Assembly (NCBI RefSeq): GCF_014202035.1 | Contig: NZ_JACHFR010000002.1 | Location: 496,001-560,000, forward strand | DNA: 64,000 nucleotides | Direction: 5' to 3' | DNA from: Treponema rectale | GTDB lineage: Bacteria; Spirochaetota; Spirochaetia; Treponematales; Treponemataceae | In this document: positions 35,861 to 45,863 of the stretch, one piece after another | Layout: every line of letters starts with the position of its first letter | Position numbering within the stretch: position 1 is the stretch's first letter | The notes under the pieces: generated by a model | Database searches by the model: none | What the model was told of the DNA's origin: nothing | The model's input: the letters and a program-made list of their open reading frames with translations, nothing else | Position numbers and translations under genes: made by a program

Positions 35861-37873
35861 TTATTTTTTCTGCAGTATGATGACCGTCAGATCATCTTTT
35901 TGTATTGTTCCCTCTGTATAAAGATTAAAGGTGTCCATGATAGTTTTAAGTTTATCCCGGGCACTTCCTTTTCCGGAGGATGCCAGAGAGCGGATTATTT
36001 TTTCCGAACCGAATGGCATTCCGTATGAATTCTCTGCTTCTGCAAAACTGTTGGTGTATAAAATCAGACAGTCATCTTTCTGCATAGAAAACTTAAGGGT
36101 TTTAAATTCAGGATACTGTCCTGGAATTCCCAGCTGAATGCTTGAACCGTCAGATACATTTGCAGGAGCCTGAATTGAGGCAACCTTTCCTGTAGATTCC
36201 CGGCGCATGTACAGCTTTGAACTTCCTCCGTTTATGTATTCGATTATATCACCTTTTATGCGTAAGAGTGAACCTAAAATATAGTTCGGAATATTACCTT
36301 TTGTCTGGGCAATGGCTGTATTTATAGAAGACATTACGTCAGAAAGTTTATTTCCGAAGCCTTCCTTGAATTTCTGGTCGATTATTGTTTTTGCCAGCAT
36401 CGTTACAAGCCCTGAGGCAATTCCGTTTCCAGAAATTTCAAAAAGACCGGCACCGTAAAGGGTGTTGTTTTTTATAAAGAAATCATAGAGATCCCTTGAG
36501 ATTCCTGATACAGGCTTAAAGTAAAGGGCAACATCCCAGTTTGTAAGACCCTGAGGTTCTTTCTGATAAAAAGTCTGCTGAACATGTTCTGCAAGTTTTA
36601 AATCTTCAACAGCCTTCTGTTTTTCTTTTTCAAGAAGAGCCATTGATTCAGAAAGTCTGTCGGTTCTGTTTGCAACTTCTTTTTCCAGATTCTTATTTAA
36701 ATACTCAGCTTCATTTCTTGCTTTTGCAAAACGGCCGGCCATAAGATAAAGAAGCACGATAATCGTTAGCATCCAGCCGAACTGGGTAAAGTATGTCAGT
36801 TCATTAAGTTTAAGGGCGTAATGAAGGATTATGTCAGAAACTGCAAGAACAACCGTCGGAACGAAACCGATTAAAAGTGCTGCTGCATGGGAAGGATGTT
36901 TCTTAAAGTTTTTGATGAATACCACCAGCGGATAAATCATAAGCGGAATCAGGAAGAAGGTGGTGTACTGAACCATTTCGTGAAGCGTAGGGTAGTCTAC
37001 GGACATAAAAATAAGGGAAACAGGTATCAGAGAAAAAATAAGTCGTGCCAGCATGAACTGAAATTTTTCTGTTTCTTTGAGAAAGTTGAATATGAATGTA
37101 GTCGTAAAGAAAACTATTACAAAAGGCAGTGTACAGGAAATGATTTTCTGGAACCACAGAAAAGAAAGTGTGTCCGGCGGAAAATCCGGTATTTCAAAAA
37201 TGTACATTACTGAAAGGTAAACTGCATTTATTACATTTATGATTGAGAAGGTTAAGTTTTCTTTTTCGACTTTGCGCCTCAGGAAAATTACAAGGTGATA
37301 GATTCCTATGACAAGGCTGAAGAAGGCAAAGATAAGATAGATTTTACTGTTCCAGAAACTTTCTTTTGCATAAGTGAGCCTGGCGTCTTCCGGTAATCCG
37401 ATGAACGGGTTTGAGACAAGAGAGGCTTCTCCGTCTGACCAGATTTTTATCGTAACATAGTTTTCTTCCGGAGTAAGAAGTTTTTTTGAGATTGCATAAT
37501 AGCGGGGAATATTCCAGGCGCTGAATTCTGCCGGACGGAATTTACCTGTTGTTCCGATGAACAGTCCGTTTATTCTTGTTTCATCAGCCATGGTTATGCG
37601 TCCCAGATACAGTCCCAGGTCTTCTGATTTTAAAAGCGGAGGAACCGTAAAGGAATGCCTGAGCCAGATAAAACCGATTTTATGAGGCACAAGGTCTTCG
37701 AGTTTATAAAGCTGTTCTTTTGTGACCGGTTTGAAGGAATTAAAACTATAGGCAGGATCTTCAAGAGAGTATTCCCATCCGTCACTTAAATCAATTCTCA
37801 TGTCAGGATTTTCTTCTGAACATGAAGCAAACAGCATGAGCGCTGCTGTAAGTAAGAGTAAAATTTTTTTCAT
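35861..37873 (-). CDS. 7TM-DISM receptor with SpoIIE/PP2C-like C-terminal domain, metal site degenerate
   Basis: The 670-residue protein begins with a lipoprotein-like signal (MKKILLLLTAALMLFASC). An extracellular DISM-type beta-sandwich follows (about residues 25-170: WLRHSFTVPP, GLYLGRITMADETRINGLFI). Next come seven transmembrane segments (about 175-385), a coiled coil (LNKNLEKEVANRTDRL) and a SpoIIE-type PP2C domain (about 430-670). Expected metal-binding sequences are altered: FEISGNG replaces the usual DVSGHG, and YTNSFAEAEN replaces YTDGVTEA. The final DDLT is kept. It could be a weak or inactive phosphatase that signals by binding. It is 12 bases downstream of mnmE on the same strand. 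Confidence 0.83.
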   Translation of the reverse strand: MKKILLLLTAALMLFASCSEENPDMRIDLSDGWEYSLEDPAYSFNSFKPVTKEQLYKLEDLVPHKIGFIWLRHSFTVPPLLKSEDLGLYLGRITMADETRINGLFIGTTGKFRPAEFSAWNIPRYYAISKKLLTPEENYVTIKIWSDGEASLVSNPFIGLPEDARLTYAKESFWNSKIYLIFAFFSLVIGIYHLVIFLRRKVEKENLTFSIINVINAVYLSVMYIFEIPDFPPDTLSFLWFQKIISCTLPFVIVFFTTTFIFNFLKETEKFQFMLARLIFSLIPVSLIFMSVDYPTLHEMVQYTTFFLIPLMIYPLVVFIKNFKKHPSHAAALLIGFVPTVVLAVSDIILHYALKLNELTYFTQFGWMLTIIVLLYLMAGRFAKARNEAEYLNKNLEKEVANRTDRLSESMALLEKEKQKAVEDLKLAEHVQQTFYQKEPQGLTNWDVALYFKPVSGISRDLYDFFIKNNTLYGAGLFEISGNGIASGLVTMLAKTIIDQKFKEGFGNKLSDVMSSINTAIAQTKGNIPNYILGSLLRIKGDIIEYINGGSSKLYMRRESTGKVASIQAPANVSDGSSIQLGIPGQYPEFKTLKFSMQKDDCLILYTNSFAEAENSYGMPFGSEKIIRSLASSGKGSARDKLKTIMDTFNLYTEGTIQKDDLTVIILQKK

Positions 37874-37885
37874 TTTTTTATTTCC

Positions 37886-39268
37886 TTATTTTCCTACGCA
37901 GAAATTAGAAAAGATACTTCCAAGAACATCTTCAGGAGTTATTTCTCCTGTAACTTCTCCAAGACTGTCCAGAGAATCTTCAAGATCCTGAACGACAGCA
38001 TCAAGTCCGTATTCGTTGTCCTGAGATATTTGAATTGCATGCTGTATGCGTTCAAGGGCTTCTTCAACGGAAGCTTTTTGTCTTGCAGAACCAAGTCCGG
38101 CCTGTTCCCGGGAAAGGGATTTATCTTTAAATAAAATTTCTTTAACAGTTGAAGTAAGGTTATCAAGGCCTGTAGATTTTTTTGCAGAAATCCTTACCTG
38201 CTTAAGCTGACTCAGCTGTTCAGGAAGTTCTATCTGTTTTGATTCTTCTGCATCACATTTATTTACAACAATGACAAGAGGAATGTTTGTCTGAGCAGAA
38301 ATAAAATCTATGTCGTCTTTTACAAGTCCTGCCTTTGAATCAATCAGGTACAGAATCAAATCAGCGTCTTTGCTTAAGTCTCTGGTAATTTCTACGCCTT
38401 TTGCTTCTATTACGTCATCAGTTTTTCTTAAGCCTGCCGTATCAAAAAGTCTTGCAGGGATTCCGTCAAAACTTACCCAGCTTTCAAGCCAGTCTCTGGT
38501 AGTTCCTTCGATGTCACTTACAATTGCTCTTTCTTCTTTAAGCAGGGCATTAAATAGACTTGATTTTCCGGCATTGGTTTTTCCGCATAATACAACTCTA
38601 GCTCCGTCCTGAAACAGTTTTTCGCTTTTCCAGGAAGCAGCAAGATCGGAAAGCCTGTCTTTAACTTCAAGAAGGGCTGTGCTGTCAAAAGAATCTGCTA
38701 TTGTTTCTTCATCTTCCGGGTATTCAATTCCTACTTCAATTTCTGCAAGGGTGTCTACGATTTTTTTCTTTATGGAATCGATTTCGTCAAAGAGATTTCC
38801 TGCAAGTCTTCCTGCAGCTCTGCTTCTGGAAGTATCTGTTTTACTGTCTATGATTTCTCTTACGGCTTCAGCTTTTGTAAGGTCGGTTTTTCCATTGATG
38901 TAGGCGCGGAAAGTAAATTCACCTTTTTCTGCCTGACGGAATCCGTTTGCAAGAAGAAGCTTGTGTATTGTAGTAACGACAGAGATTCCTCCGTGACAGA
39001 AAATTTCTACCATGTCTTCTCCGGTAAAACTTTTTGGGGCACGGTAAACTCCAAGCATTACTTCATCTATTTTTTCCGGGGCAGTAATCCATCCGTAAAC
39101 AAGAGAATAGCCTTTTGCGTTTAGAAGTGCATCCGGGCGGGAAAATAATTTGCTTACAAGTTCAATAGAATTTTTTCCGGAAACTCTTACGATTCCGATG
39201 GCACCAGGGGCAAGGGCGGTTGCAATGGCTGCGATTGGTTCTTCCGGTGTATATCCTATGTTCGTCAT
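37886..39268 (-). CDS. mnmE: tRNA uridine-5-carboxymethylaminomethyl modification GTPase
   Basis: The 460-residue GTPase works with MnmG to modify U34 of certain tRNAs. The N-terminal folate-binding domain opens with EPIAAIATALAPGAIGIVRVSG. The G domain has G1 GKTNAGKSSLFN near residue 228, DTAGLR (G3) and NKCD (G4). The C-terminus is the diagnostic CxGK motif (FCVGK). The length is normal. It is followed by the SpoIIE-like gene and preceded by the DUF4015 gene. Confidence 0.95.
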   Translation of the reverse strand: MTNIGYTPEEPIAAIATALAPGAIGIVRVSGKNSIELVSKLFSRPDALLNAKGYSLVYGWITAPEKIDEVMLGVYRAPKSFTGEDMVEIFCHGGISVVTTIHKLLLANGFRQAEKGEFTFRAYINGKTDLTKAEAVREIIDSKTDTSRSRAAGRLAGNLFDEIDSIKKKIVDTLAEIEVGIEYPEDEETIADSFDSTALLEVKDRLSDLAASWKSEKLFQDGARVVLCGKTNAGKSSLFNALLKEERAIVSDIEGTTRDWLESWVSFDGIPARLFDTAGLRKTDDVIEAKGVEITRDLSKDADLILYLIDSKAGLVKDDIDFISAQTNIPLVIVVNKCDAEESKQIELPEQLSQLKQVRISAKKSTGLDNLTSTVKEILFKDKSLSREQAGLGSARQKASVEEALERIQHAIQISQDNEYGLDAVVQDLEDSLDSLGEVTGEITPEDVLGSIFSNFCVGK

Positions 39269-39286
39269 TTCTGTTCCTTCTTAAAA

Positions 39287-41683
39287 TTAATCCAGAGGTA
39301 CAAAAAGGAATGTAGAATTTGTTTTATTAGTATCAGCTGTTTCCGTCCATTCCTGATCCAGTACCGTGTTTAAAATACTGAGTATTTCTTCATAAGTCTG
39401 ACGCTGTTTTTGAAGAATATCATCTTTGTTCATTGAGATATTGTCGTATTTATCCGTTTTAGAGCCGAATGCAGGCAGGCGTTTCTGAAGGTCTGCCTCG
39501 TCTTTTACCCACGGTGATACTTCCGTATCAAGAGGATCCGGGGAAATGTCTTCGTAATATCCGCCGGAATTATTCCAGTACATATATCCTCTGTCCAGAC
39601 CGTCGCGTACTCCAAAGATTTCTCTGAGTACGTAGTTTTTATCATAGTAAGCTTTGTCGTATCTTACCCTCATGTAAAAAGCCTGAATCCACGGGCGTAT
39701 GATAACTCTGTTGCGTCCGATGACAGAGTTTCTGTAACTTCCATAGAAGTAAATTCTATAAGGGCGTTCAACAACCGGTTTGTATTCAAGGAAGTCCTGC
39801 TCAAAGTGAGACGGATAATACATAGGGCAGATTACGTCTACATAGCGGCTCAAAAGTTCAACATCCTGACCTGTGCGTGCTCCTGTTCTGTACCATCCGT
39901 TTGCGCCATAAATGTCTATGCCTATAGGAGCGTTAATGTTTTCTCTTGCATATTTGAGGAAGGAGGTAAGGGCACTTTCTTTGTCCATACCTGCATCTTT
40001 CCAGCGGAAACTTGCTTTTCCAAGATTCTGTCCGTCTGTAGGGAACCTGATGTAGTCAAACTGAATTTCATCAAAACCGCGCTCAATGAGTTCCTTTGCA
40101 ATTTCAACGTTGTATTCCCATACTTCTTCACTGTAAGGGTCAACCCAGTTTTCGTCGTAGTAACCCATTCTCTGCTCGCCGGTAGGATTTCCTTCTTCAT
40201 CAAGAACGTCTTCCATTCCTCTGGTTCCGATCCATGGTGAATTTGTACTGTAGTTCCATACGGCATATTTTCCTTTTGCGTAGTTAGAAAGGTTTTTGTC
40301 TTTAAAAACAACAATGCGGCCGATTAAATAAGTCCCGTCTTTTTTGTATTCTTCAACAAATTTATTAAGGTCAATCTTGTATCCCGTAACTTTTCCTTTC
40401 TGCTTGAGAAGCTCGCTTTTAGGTTCAAAACGCAGGTAGCCGTAATCATCTTTCATGTCTACGACAAGGGCATTGAGTTTATTGTCTTTAAGAATCTTCC
40501 GGTACTTTGTGATTCCGTCCATGTTGCGCATCTGGTATGCAGAAGCATAGACAGCCTTTTTCTTGTCAGCAATTCCGTCATAGGCAGAAAGGGACTGATC
40601 CGGTTTTAAAAGCCACAGTTCAGAAAGCTGCAGCGGGAATTTAAGTCCGGAAATTGTCTCAGGAACATATGCTGCATTTATATTTGTTCCTGAAGAATTT
40701 AACAGCCATGACCATTTTTTTGTTTTACCTGTGTTGTCGTTGAGTTCCTGCTTTTCAAGGGAGTAGGAATTCAACTGTCCCATTGAACTGAACCATATGT
40801 CAGTTCCGCAGAGCCAGAGTCCGTCAATGGTGTCGCACTGTTCTGTTCCTTCATAGATTTTTATTGCTTTCTTATTTTTCCAGTCAAACATGTAAAGCTT
40901 TGGAAGGAAAGTCTGAGAAAGATAAATGTCACAGTAAGCTACGCCGCTTTTTGTTTTGCATATAACAGGAAGAATGTCTGCAATTTCATCCGGCTGCGTA
41001 AGGCTCGGCATGGCAGCAAATCCTGCAGAAACATCATGCCATTTAGGGCTGGAAGAATCTGCATCATACCAGCTCATTCCGTAAATAGGATGGCTCATAA
41101 AAACAATTGTCTGTGTTGAAGTAATGCTTCCGTCTGAGGCATAAACCGGCATGCTGGCAACGGCAACTGCTTTCATACCGCTGGAATTTTTACTCATGGA
41201 ACCGATGGACTTCCAGCTTTCACCTCCGTCTCTGGTAAGGTATACATTGTCTTTTGTTGCTGTAACCATTGTCAGAGAGTTAAGGGGGTCGATGGAAAGA
41301 TCTTTGAGAATTGCCGCCTGCTTAAGAAGAGTTTTTGTTTTATTTTCATAGGTCTTTATTGTTAAAAACGGAAGACCGTTGTTGCACTCTGTAAAGGTTT
41401 TTAAATCCTGAGAAGAAATGATTCCCTTGTCAGTGAGAAAATACCATTTGTCTTTTGTTTTATAAATCTGATCAACTTTTCCGTCTGCCCAGAGAGCATC
41501 AGAAATTCCGTTGGACTGAACTTTATACAGCCCGCTGTCTGTTCCTGTAAGAAGGGGCATTTTTTTATCTGGTTTGGCGGGAAGATGTTCAGGAAGCTGA
41601 TATAAAGGCTTTGTCTGAGCAAAAAGGATTCCGCCGGTAAAAGCAAAAGAAAGCAAACTAATTTTTAAAATCGACAATTTCAT
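39287..41683 (-). CDS. Secreted DUF4015-type putative glycoside hydrolase with N-terminal propeller
   Basis: The 798-residue protein has a signal peptide (MKLSILKISLLSFAFTGGILFA). The N-terminal ~350 residues look like a beta-propeller (VYLTRDGGESWKSIG is an Asp-box-like blade). The C-terminal ~400 residues match DUF4015, a TIM-barrel glycosidase-like family: LVVDMKDDYGYLRFEP near residue 420, RGFDEIQFDYIRFPTDG near 540, and ICPMYYPSHFEQDF. Acidic residues in EIQFDYIRFP may be catalytic. The substrate is unknown, possibly a cell-wall or surface glycan. Confidence 0.8.
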   Translation of the reverse strand: MKLSILKISLLSFAFTGGILFAQTKPLYQLPEHLPAKPDKKMPLLTGTDSGLYKVQSNGISDALWADGKVDQIYKTKDKWYFLTDKGIISSQDLKTFTECNNGLPFLTIKTYENKTKTLLKQAAILKDLSIDPLNSLTMVTATKDNVYLTRDGGESWKSIGSMSKNSSGMKAVAVASMPVYASDGSITSTQTIVFMSHPIYGMSWYDADSSSPKWHDVSAGFAAMPSLTQPDEIADILPVICKTKSGVAYCDIYLSQTFLPKLYMFDWKNKKAIKIYEGTEQCDTIDGLWLCGTDIWFSSMGQLNSYSLEKQELNDNTGKTKKWSWLLNSSGTNINAAYVPETISGLKFPLQLSELWLLKPDQSLSAYDGIADKKKAVYASAYQMRNMDGITKYRKILKDNKLNALVVDMKDDYGYLRFEPKSELLKQKGKVTGYKIDLNKFVEEYKKDGTYLIGRIVVFKDKNLSNYAKGKYAVWNYSTNSPWIGTRGMEDVLDEEGNPTGEQRMGYYDENWVDPYSEEVWEYNVEIAKELIERGFDEIQFDYIRFPTDGQNLGKASFRWKDAGMDKESALTSFLKYARENINAPIGIDIYGANGWYRTGARTGQDVELLSRYVDVICPMYYPSHFEQDFLEYKPVVERPYRIYFYGSYRNSVIGRNRVIIRPWIQAFYMRVRYDKAYYDKNYVLREIFGVRDGLDRGYMYWNNSGGYYEDISPDPLDTEVSPWVKDEADLQKRLPAFGSKTDKYDNISMNKDDILQKQRQTYEEILSILNTVLDQEWTETADTNKTNSTFLFVPLD

Positions 41684-41708
41684 ATTTTCATTATCGGAAA
41701 ATAAAACA

Positions 41709-42581
41709 ATGGAATTTAGTGAAACTTATATTTATAATGTAAAAAGGGAGTTAGGAAAGTTAAGGATGTTCAGTGATATCAGTGAAACTTTAAGCGAGCT
41801 TTTTTCGTCTTCAAGCGGAGAAACTGAAGAGGGAATGGATCTTCTGCCGCTTTTTATCGGAATCGGTGCTACACTCCTTTTTGTTTTCTTAGTTTTTCTT
41901 GCGGTTACGATAATAAAAAATTTCTGGAACAAATATCTTTTCAAAATTCATAAAAAAGCTTTCATTCAGAAAATCAATAAAATGGAATGTTTCAGTTCTG
42001 ACCTTCCTGAAGCTGCAGCCCTTCATTCTTTTGCCCTCCGCTGCTGGGAAACCGGTCTTGCGATAGATGCACATACCGACCGTTCCAATAACGTAAATCT
42101 TGTAAGTGACCTTGTTTACCGTATGTGCCGTGAACTGAAAATGGAAAAGCTCGACTGCGCTTTGAATTTCTGTGCTGCAATGATTTATGATATAGGCTTT
42201 CTTGATATTCCAGGATATATTTTTATGACCGAAATTCTTACACAGGATGAACGTAATATCGTAAAGACTCATGTAATGCGGTTTCAGGACAGAATGGATT
42301 TTATTCCCGAACAGTGGCAGGTGTTTTTTACTCAGGTCGTAATGTATCATCATGAAAATATTAACGGAACAGGATATCCGGGAGGATACAGTGCTGACGA
42401 AATACCGGTTGCTGCCAGAATGCTCCGTATAGCAGAGAGTTATGTTTCCCTTACAACTGCCCGTGCCTATCACCGTGCCAAAACTTCCCGAAGTGCTTTA
42501 GTTGAATTGAAAAGCAGCCCTTTTTATGATCAGAATCTGGTTTCCGTTTTGGAAAAAGTTGTTTCCGTTAAAAATTCATAA
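41709..42581 (+). CDS. Membrane-anchored, degenerate HD-GYP-like protein
   Basis: The 290-residue protein has one transmembrane segment near residues 46-70 and a cytoplasmic HD-GYP-like domain. The GYP part is well kept (HHENINGTGYPGGYSADEIPVAARM), but the HD metal motif reads YDIGFLDIP near residue 159 instead of HDIGKxxIP, so the key His is Tyr and the Lys is Phe. Loss of cyclic di-GMP phosphodiesterase activity is likely; it may bind the dinucleotide or a partner instead. It is divergent from the DUF4015 gene, and glmS follows 65 bases later. Confidence 0.78.
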   Translation: MEFSETYIYNVKRELGKLRMFSDISETLSELFSSSSGETEEGMDLLPLFIGIGATLLFVFLVFLAVTIIKNFWNKYLFKIHKKAFIQKINKMECFSSDLPEAAALHSFALRCWETGLAIDAHTDRSNNVNLVSDLVYRMCRELKMEKLDCALNFCAAMIYDIGFLDIPGYIFMTEILTQDERNIVKTHVMRFQDRMDFIPEQWQVFFTQVVMYHHENINGTGYPGGYSADEIPVAARMLRIAESYVSLTTARAYHRAKTSRSALVELKSSPFYDQNLVSVLEKVVSVKNS

Positions 42582-42646
42582 TTATAGAATTTGCTCGTAA
42601 TATCCGTTAATATAGAAGAAAATGCAGATTTTAAAAGAGGATTTTT

Positions 42647-44581
42647 ATGTGTGGAATAGTAGGGTACATTGGTTCTAAATATGCAGCACCGGTTTTAGTA
42701 AATGCGCTAAAAAAACTTGAATACCGCGGATATGACAGTGCCGGAATTGCAGTTTTAGAGGACGAAGACATTGTTGTTCGTAAAGTAAAGGGTGCACTTA
42801 AAAATCTTGTAGAAAATATTACTGACAAAGTTATAAAGACAAGTGAATCTATGTCTGAATCTGAATGCGAAAAGCGTGAACAGGAACTTATTCAGGAAAC
42901 TTCAAAATACGTAAAGGGAACTCTGGGTATAGGCCATACCCGCTGGGCAACTCACGGCGAACCGAGTAACGTAAATGCGCATCCTCATCTTAATGAAGAC
43001 GGAACAATTGCAATCGTTCACAATGGAATCGTAGAAAACTATGCAAAACTTAAGGCCTGGCTTCAGGGAGAAGGAATTGTTTTTAAAAGCCAGACTGATA
43101 CGGAAGTAATCGCCCACACAATTAATTTTTATTATGAACAGTTCGGTGATATTTTTCAGGCGGTAACTGCTTCCCTTAAAAAACTTGAGGGAAGTTATGC
43201 GCTGGGAGTTTTGTGTTCTGATTATCCTGACAGAATTATTGCTGCAAGAAAAGAAAGTCCTCTTATCGTAGGTTTGGGTAAGGGAGAAAACTTTATTGCC
43301 AGTGACGTTCCTGCAGTTCTTGAATATACCCGTGAAGTATATTTTCTTGAACAGAAAGAAATTGCCGTGCTTTACGAAGATCATGTAGATCTGTTTGATG
43401 AAGACGGAAACAAAATCATAAAGCAGCCTTATCACGTTGAATGGGATATTTCATCAGCAGAGAAAAACGGTTATGAACATTTTATGCTTAAAGAAATTCA
43501 TGAGCAGCCGAAAGCCCTTCATGATACTATTCATCCGCGCCTGGTATTTGACGGAGAAAAACCTGTAGACATAAAATTTGATGATTTGAATTTTGATGAG
43601 GCATTTAAAAATGCAGGACGTATTGTAATTACTGCCTGTGGAACTTCTTATCATGCAAGTGTAGTTGCAAAATATGCCTTTGAAAAATTTGCCCGCATTC
43701 CGGTTGTTGTAGATACAGCTTCAGAATTCCGCTACAGAAATCCTATTTTAAAGAAGGATGATGTTTTTATCATTATTACTCAGTCTGGAGAAACAGCAGA
43801 TACTCTTGCAGCTTTGAGGCTTGCAAAAGAAAATGGTGTGCGTGTCATTGCAATTACCAACTGTGTAGGTTCAACTGCCAGCCGTGAAGCCGATGACGTA
43901 ATTTATACATGGGCTGGTCCTGAAATTGCCGTTGCTTCCACAAAGGCTTATACAACACAACTTGCCTGTCTGTATCTTCTTGCCCTTAAGTGTGCAGATT
44001 TAAGAAAAACAATCAGTGCTCAGGAATATCAGCATAATATTCAGGAACTGTATTCCCTTTCTGATAAGGTGTCTGAAATTCTTGAAGACAAAACTTCCAT
44101 TCAGAAATTTGTCAGCCGCAATTTTAATAAGACAAAGATTTTCTATATCGGACGCAACTTTGACAGTGCAACAAGTCTTGAGTGTGCCCTTAAGTTAAAG
44201 GAAGTAAGTTACATGCACAGTGAAGCTTTTGCGGCAGGAGAATTGAAGCACGGACCTATTGCTCTCGTTGATGAATCTACAATAGTCGTTGCCATTGCAA
44301 CTCAGAAATCCCTTTATGATAAAATTGCCAGTAATATTGAGGAAGTAAAGAGCCGCATCTGTACGACACTGGTTATTACTCAGAAAAGCTGCAACCGGTT
44401 TAAGAATGATGAGGAAAAAGTTATTTACGATGAAGTTGTAAAGGTTCCTGATACGGAAGATGCATTTGCACCGATTCTGTCTGTAATACCGGCACAGCTG
44501 CTTGCTTATTATTGTGCAGTTCATCGTGGAATGAATCCTGACAAGCCGCGTAATCTTGCAAAGTCAGTAACTGTTGAGTGA
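42647..44581 (+). CDS. glmS: Glutamine--fructose-6-phosphate aminotransferase (isomerizing)
   Basis: The 644-residue enzyme makes glucosamine-6-phosphate for peptidoglycan synthesis. The N-terminal glutaminase starts with the catalytic Cys (MCGIVGYIGS) and has LEYRGYDSAGIAV and GHTRWATHGEPS. Two SIS domains follow (ITACGTSYHASVVA, ITQSGETADTLAAL; YIGRNFDSATSLECALKLKE). The sequence AFAAGELKHGPIALV and the end PRNLAKSVTVE are typical. An AGAGGA precedes the ATG. No glmS ribozyme fold was seen in the short leader. glnA follows 18 bases later. Confidence 0.96.
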   Translation: MCGIVGYIGSKYAAPVLVNALKKLEYRGYDSAGIAVLEDEDIVVRKVKGALKNLVENITDKVIKTSESMSESECEKREQELIQETSKYVKGTLGIGHTRWATHGEPSNVNAHPHLNEDGTIAIVHNGIVENYAKLKAWLQGEGIVFKSQTDTEVIAHTINFYYEQFGDIFQAVTASLKKLEGSYALGVLCSDYPDRIIAARKESPLIVGLGKGENFIASDVPAVLEYTREVYFLEQKEIAVLYEDHVDLFDEDGNKIIKQPYHVEWDISSAEKNGYEHFMLKEIHEQPKALHDTIHPRLVFDGEKPVDIKFDDLNFDEAFKNAGRIVITACGTSYHASVVAKYAFEKFARIPVVVDTASEFRYRNPILKKDDVFIIITQSGETADTLAALRLAKENGVRVIAITNCVGSTASREADDVIYTWAGPEIAVASTKAYTTQLACLYLLALKCADLRKTISAQEYQHNIQELYSLSDKVSEILEDKTSIQKFVSRNFNKTKIFYIGRNFDSATSLECALKLKEVSYMHSEAFAAGELKHGPIALVDESTIVVAIATQKSLYDKIASNIEEVKSRICTTLVITQKSCNRFKNDEEKVIYDEVVKVPDTEDAFAPILSVIPAQLLAYYCAVHRGMNPDKPRNLAKSVTVE

Positions 44582-44599
44582 TTTCAGTCCGGGGGAAAA

Positions 44600-45844
44600 A
44601 TGGAATATACAAAATCAGAAGTTCTGCAGTATGTAAAAGAAAATGACGTTAAGTTTATAAAACTTTTTTTTACCGACATTGCAGGAGAAGTCAGAAGTCT
44701 TACGATTCAGCCTTCGATTTTAAGAACAGCTTTTGAACACGGAGTTTCTTTTGACGGAAGTGCCGTGCCCGGTTTTATGAATGCAGACAGAAGTGATCTG
44801 TTTCTTATTCCTGATCCTGCAACACTTTCTGTATTGCCGTGGCGTCCTTCTCACGGACGGGTTGCAAGAATGTACTGCAACATCTGTTATCCTGACGGTT
44901 CACCTTTTGAAGGAGATTCAAGACTTATTCTTCAGAAGACACTTGAGAAAGCAAATAAGCTGGGTTACAGCATAAAAGTTGGAACAGAATGTGAGTTCTA
45001 TCTTTTTAAGCTGGATGAAAACGGAGAGCCTACAGATATTCCTCATGACAGGGCCGGTTACTGCGGTCTTGCACCTTTGGATAAGGGAGAAAATGTCCGC
45101 CGTGACATTATCATGACTCTTGAACAGATGGGAATTGAACCTCAGACCAGTCATCATGAAGCAGGTCCGGGGCAGAATGAAATTGATTTTAAATACAGTT
45201 CAACATTAAAGGCTGCAGATAATATTGCTACTTTTAAGATAACGGTAAGAACTGTTGCTGCAAAAGACGGACTGTGGGCAACCTTTATGCCGAAACCTAT
45301 TGAAGACAAACCGGGCAGCGGACTTCATCTTAATATTTCTATTCATAAAGACGGCGAAAACCTTTTTGAAAAAGATTCACCGGAATCAAAACATTTTATT
45401 GCGGGAATTTTAAATCACATAAAAGAAATAACAGCTTTCTTAAATCCAACGGAAGAATCTTATAAACGGCTTGGAGTATTTGAAGCACCACGTTATGTAA
45501 GCTGGTCTTCTCAGAACAGAAGTCAGCTGGTAAGAATTCCTGCAGCAACCGGTGATTCCTTCAGAATGGAACTCAGGTCTCCGGATTCTTCCTGCAATCA
45601 GTATCTTGCCCTGGCTTTAGTCATAGCAGCGGGGCTTGACGGAATTGAAAATGAATTTGAACTGATGCCGTCCTGCGATAAAAACTTCTATGAACTTTCA
45701 GAAAAAGAAGTTCTGGAAATGGGAATAGAAAAACTTCCTGAAAATCTGACGGAAGCCCTTAAACTTGCAAAGGAAAGTGATTTTGTAAAAAGACTGATTC
45801 CTCAGGTAACTCTTGATACATTTTTTAAAATGAAGGAATCATAA
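44600..45844 (+). CDS. glnA: Type I glutamine synthetase
   Basis: The 414-residue enzyme forms glutamine from glutamate, ammonia and ATP. Family motifs are FDGSAVPGFMNADRSDLFL near residue 51, the ATP/metal segment ECEFYLF near 129, ASHHEAGPGQNEIDF-like SHHEAGPGQNEIDF near 188, and GSGLHLNISI near 250. The length is that of the short GSI-alpha type rather than the longer adenylylated GSI-beta, so control by adenylylation is unlikely. It lies between glmS, which consumes glutamine, and an ANTAR regulator, which points to a nitrogen or amino-sugar operon. Confidence 0.95.
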   Translation: MEYTKSEVLQYVKENDVKFIKLFFTDIAGEVRSLTIQPSILRTAFEHGVSFDGSAVPGFMNADRSDLFLIPDPATLSVLPWRPSHGRVARMYCNICYPDGSPFEGDSRLILQKTLEKANKLGYSIKVGTECEFYLFKLDENGEPTDIPHDRAGYCGLAPLDKGENVRRDIIMTLEQMGIEPQTSHHEAGPGQNEIDFKYSSTLKAADNIATFKITVRTVAAKDGLWATFMPKPIEDKPGSGLHLNISIHKDGENLFEKDSPESKHFIAGILNHIKEITAFLNPTEESYKRLGVFEAPRYVSWSSQNRSQLVRIPAATGDSFRMELRSPDSSCNQYLALALVIAAGLDGIENEFELMPSCDKNFYELSEKEVLEMGIEKLPENLTEALKLAKESDFVKRLIPQVTLDTFFKMKES

Positions 45845-45863
45845 AAAGGACCGACTGTAAAAA

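Noticed and set aside
42582-42646. glmS ribozyme in the glmS leader
   Set aside because: The leader is only 65 bases and shows no fold like the ribozyme core.
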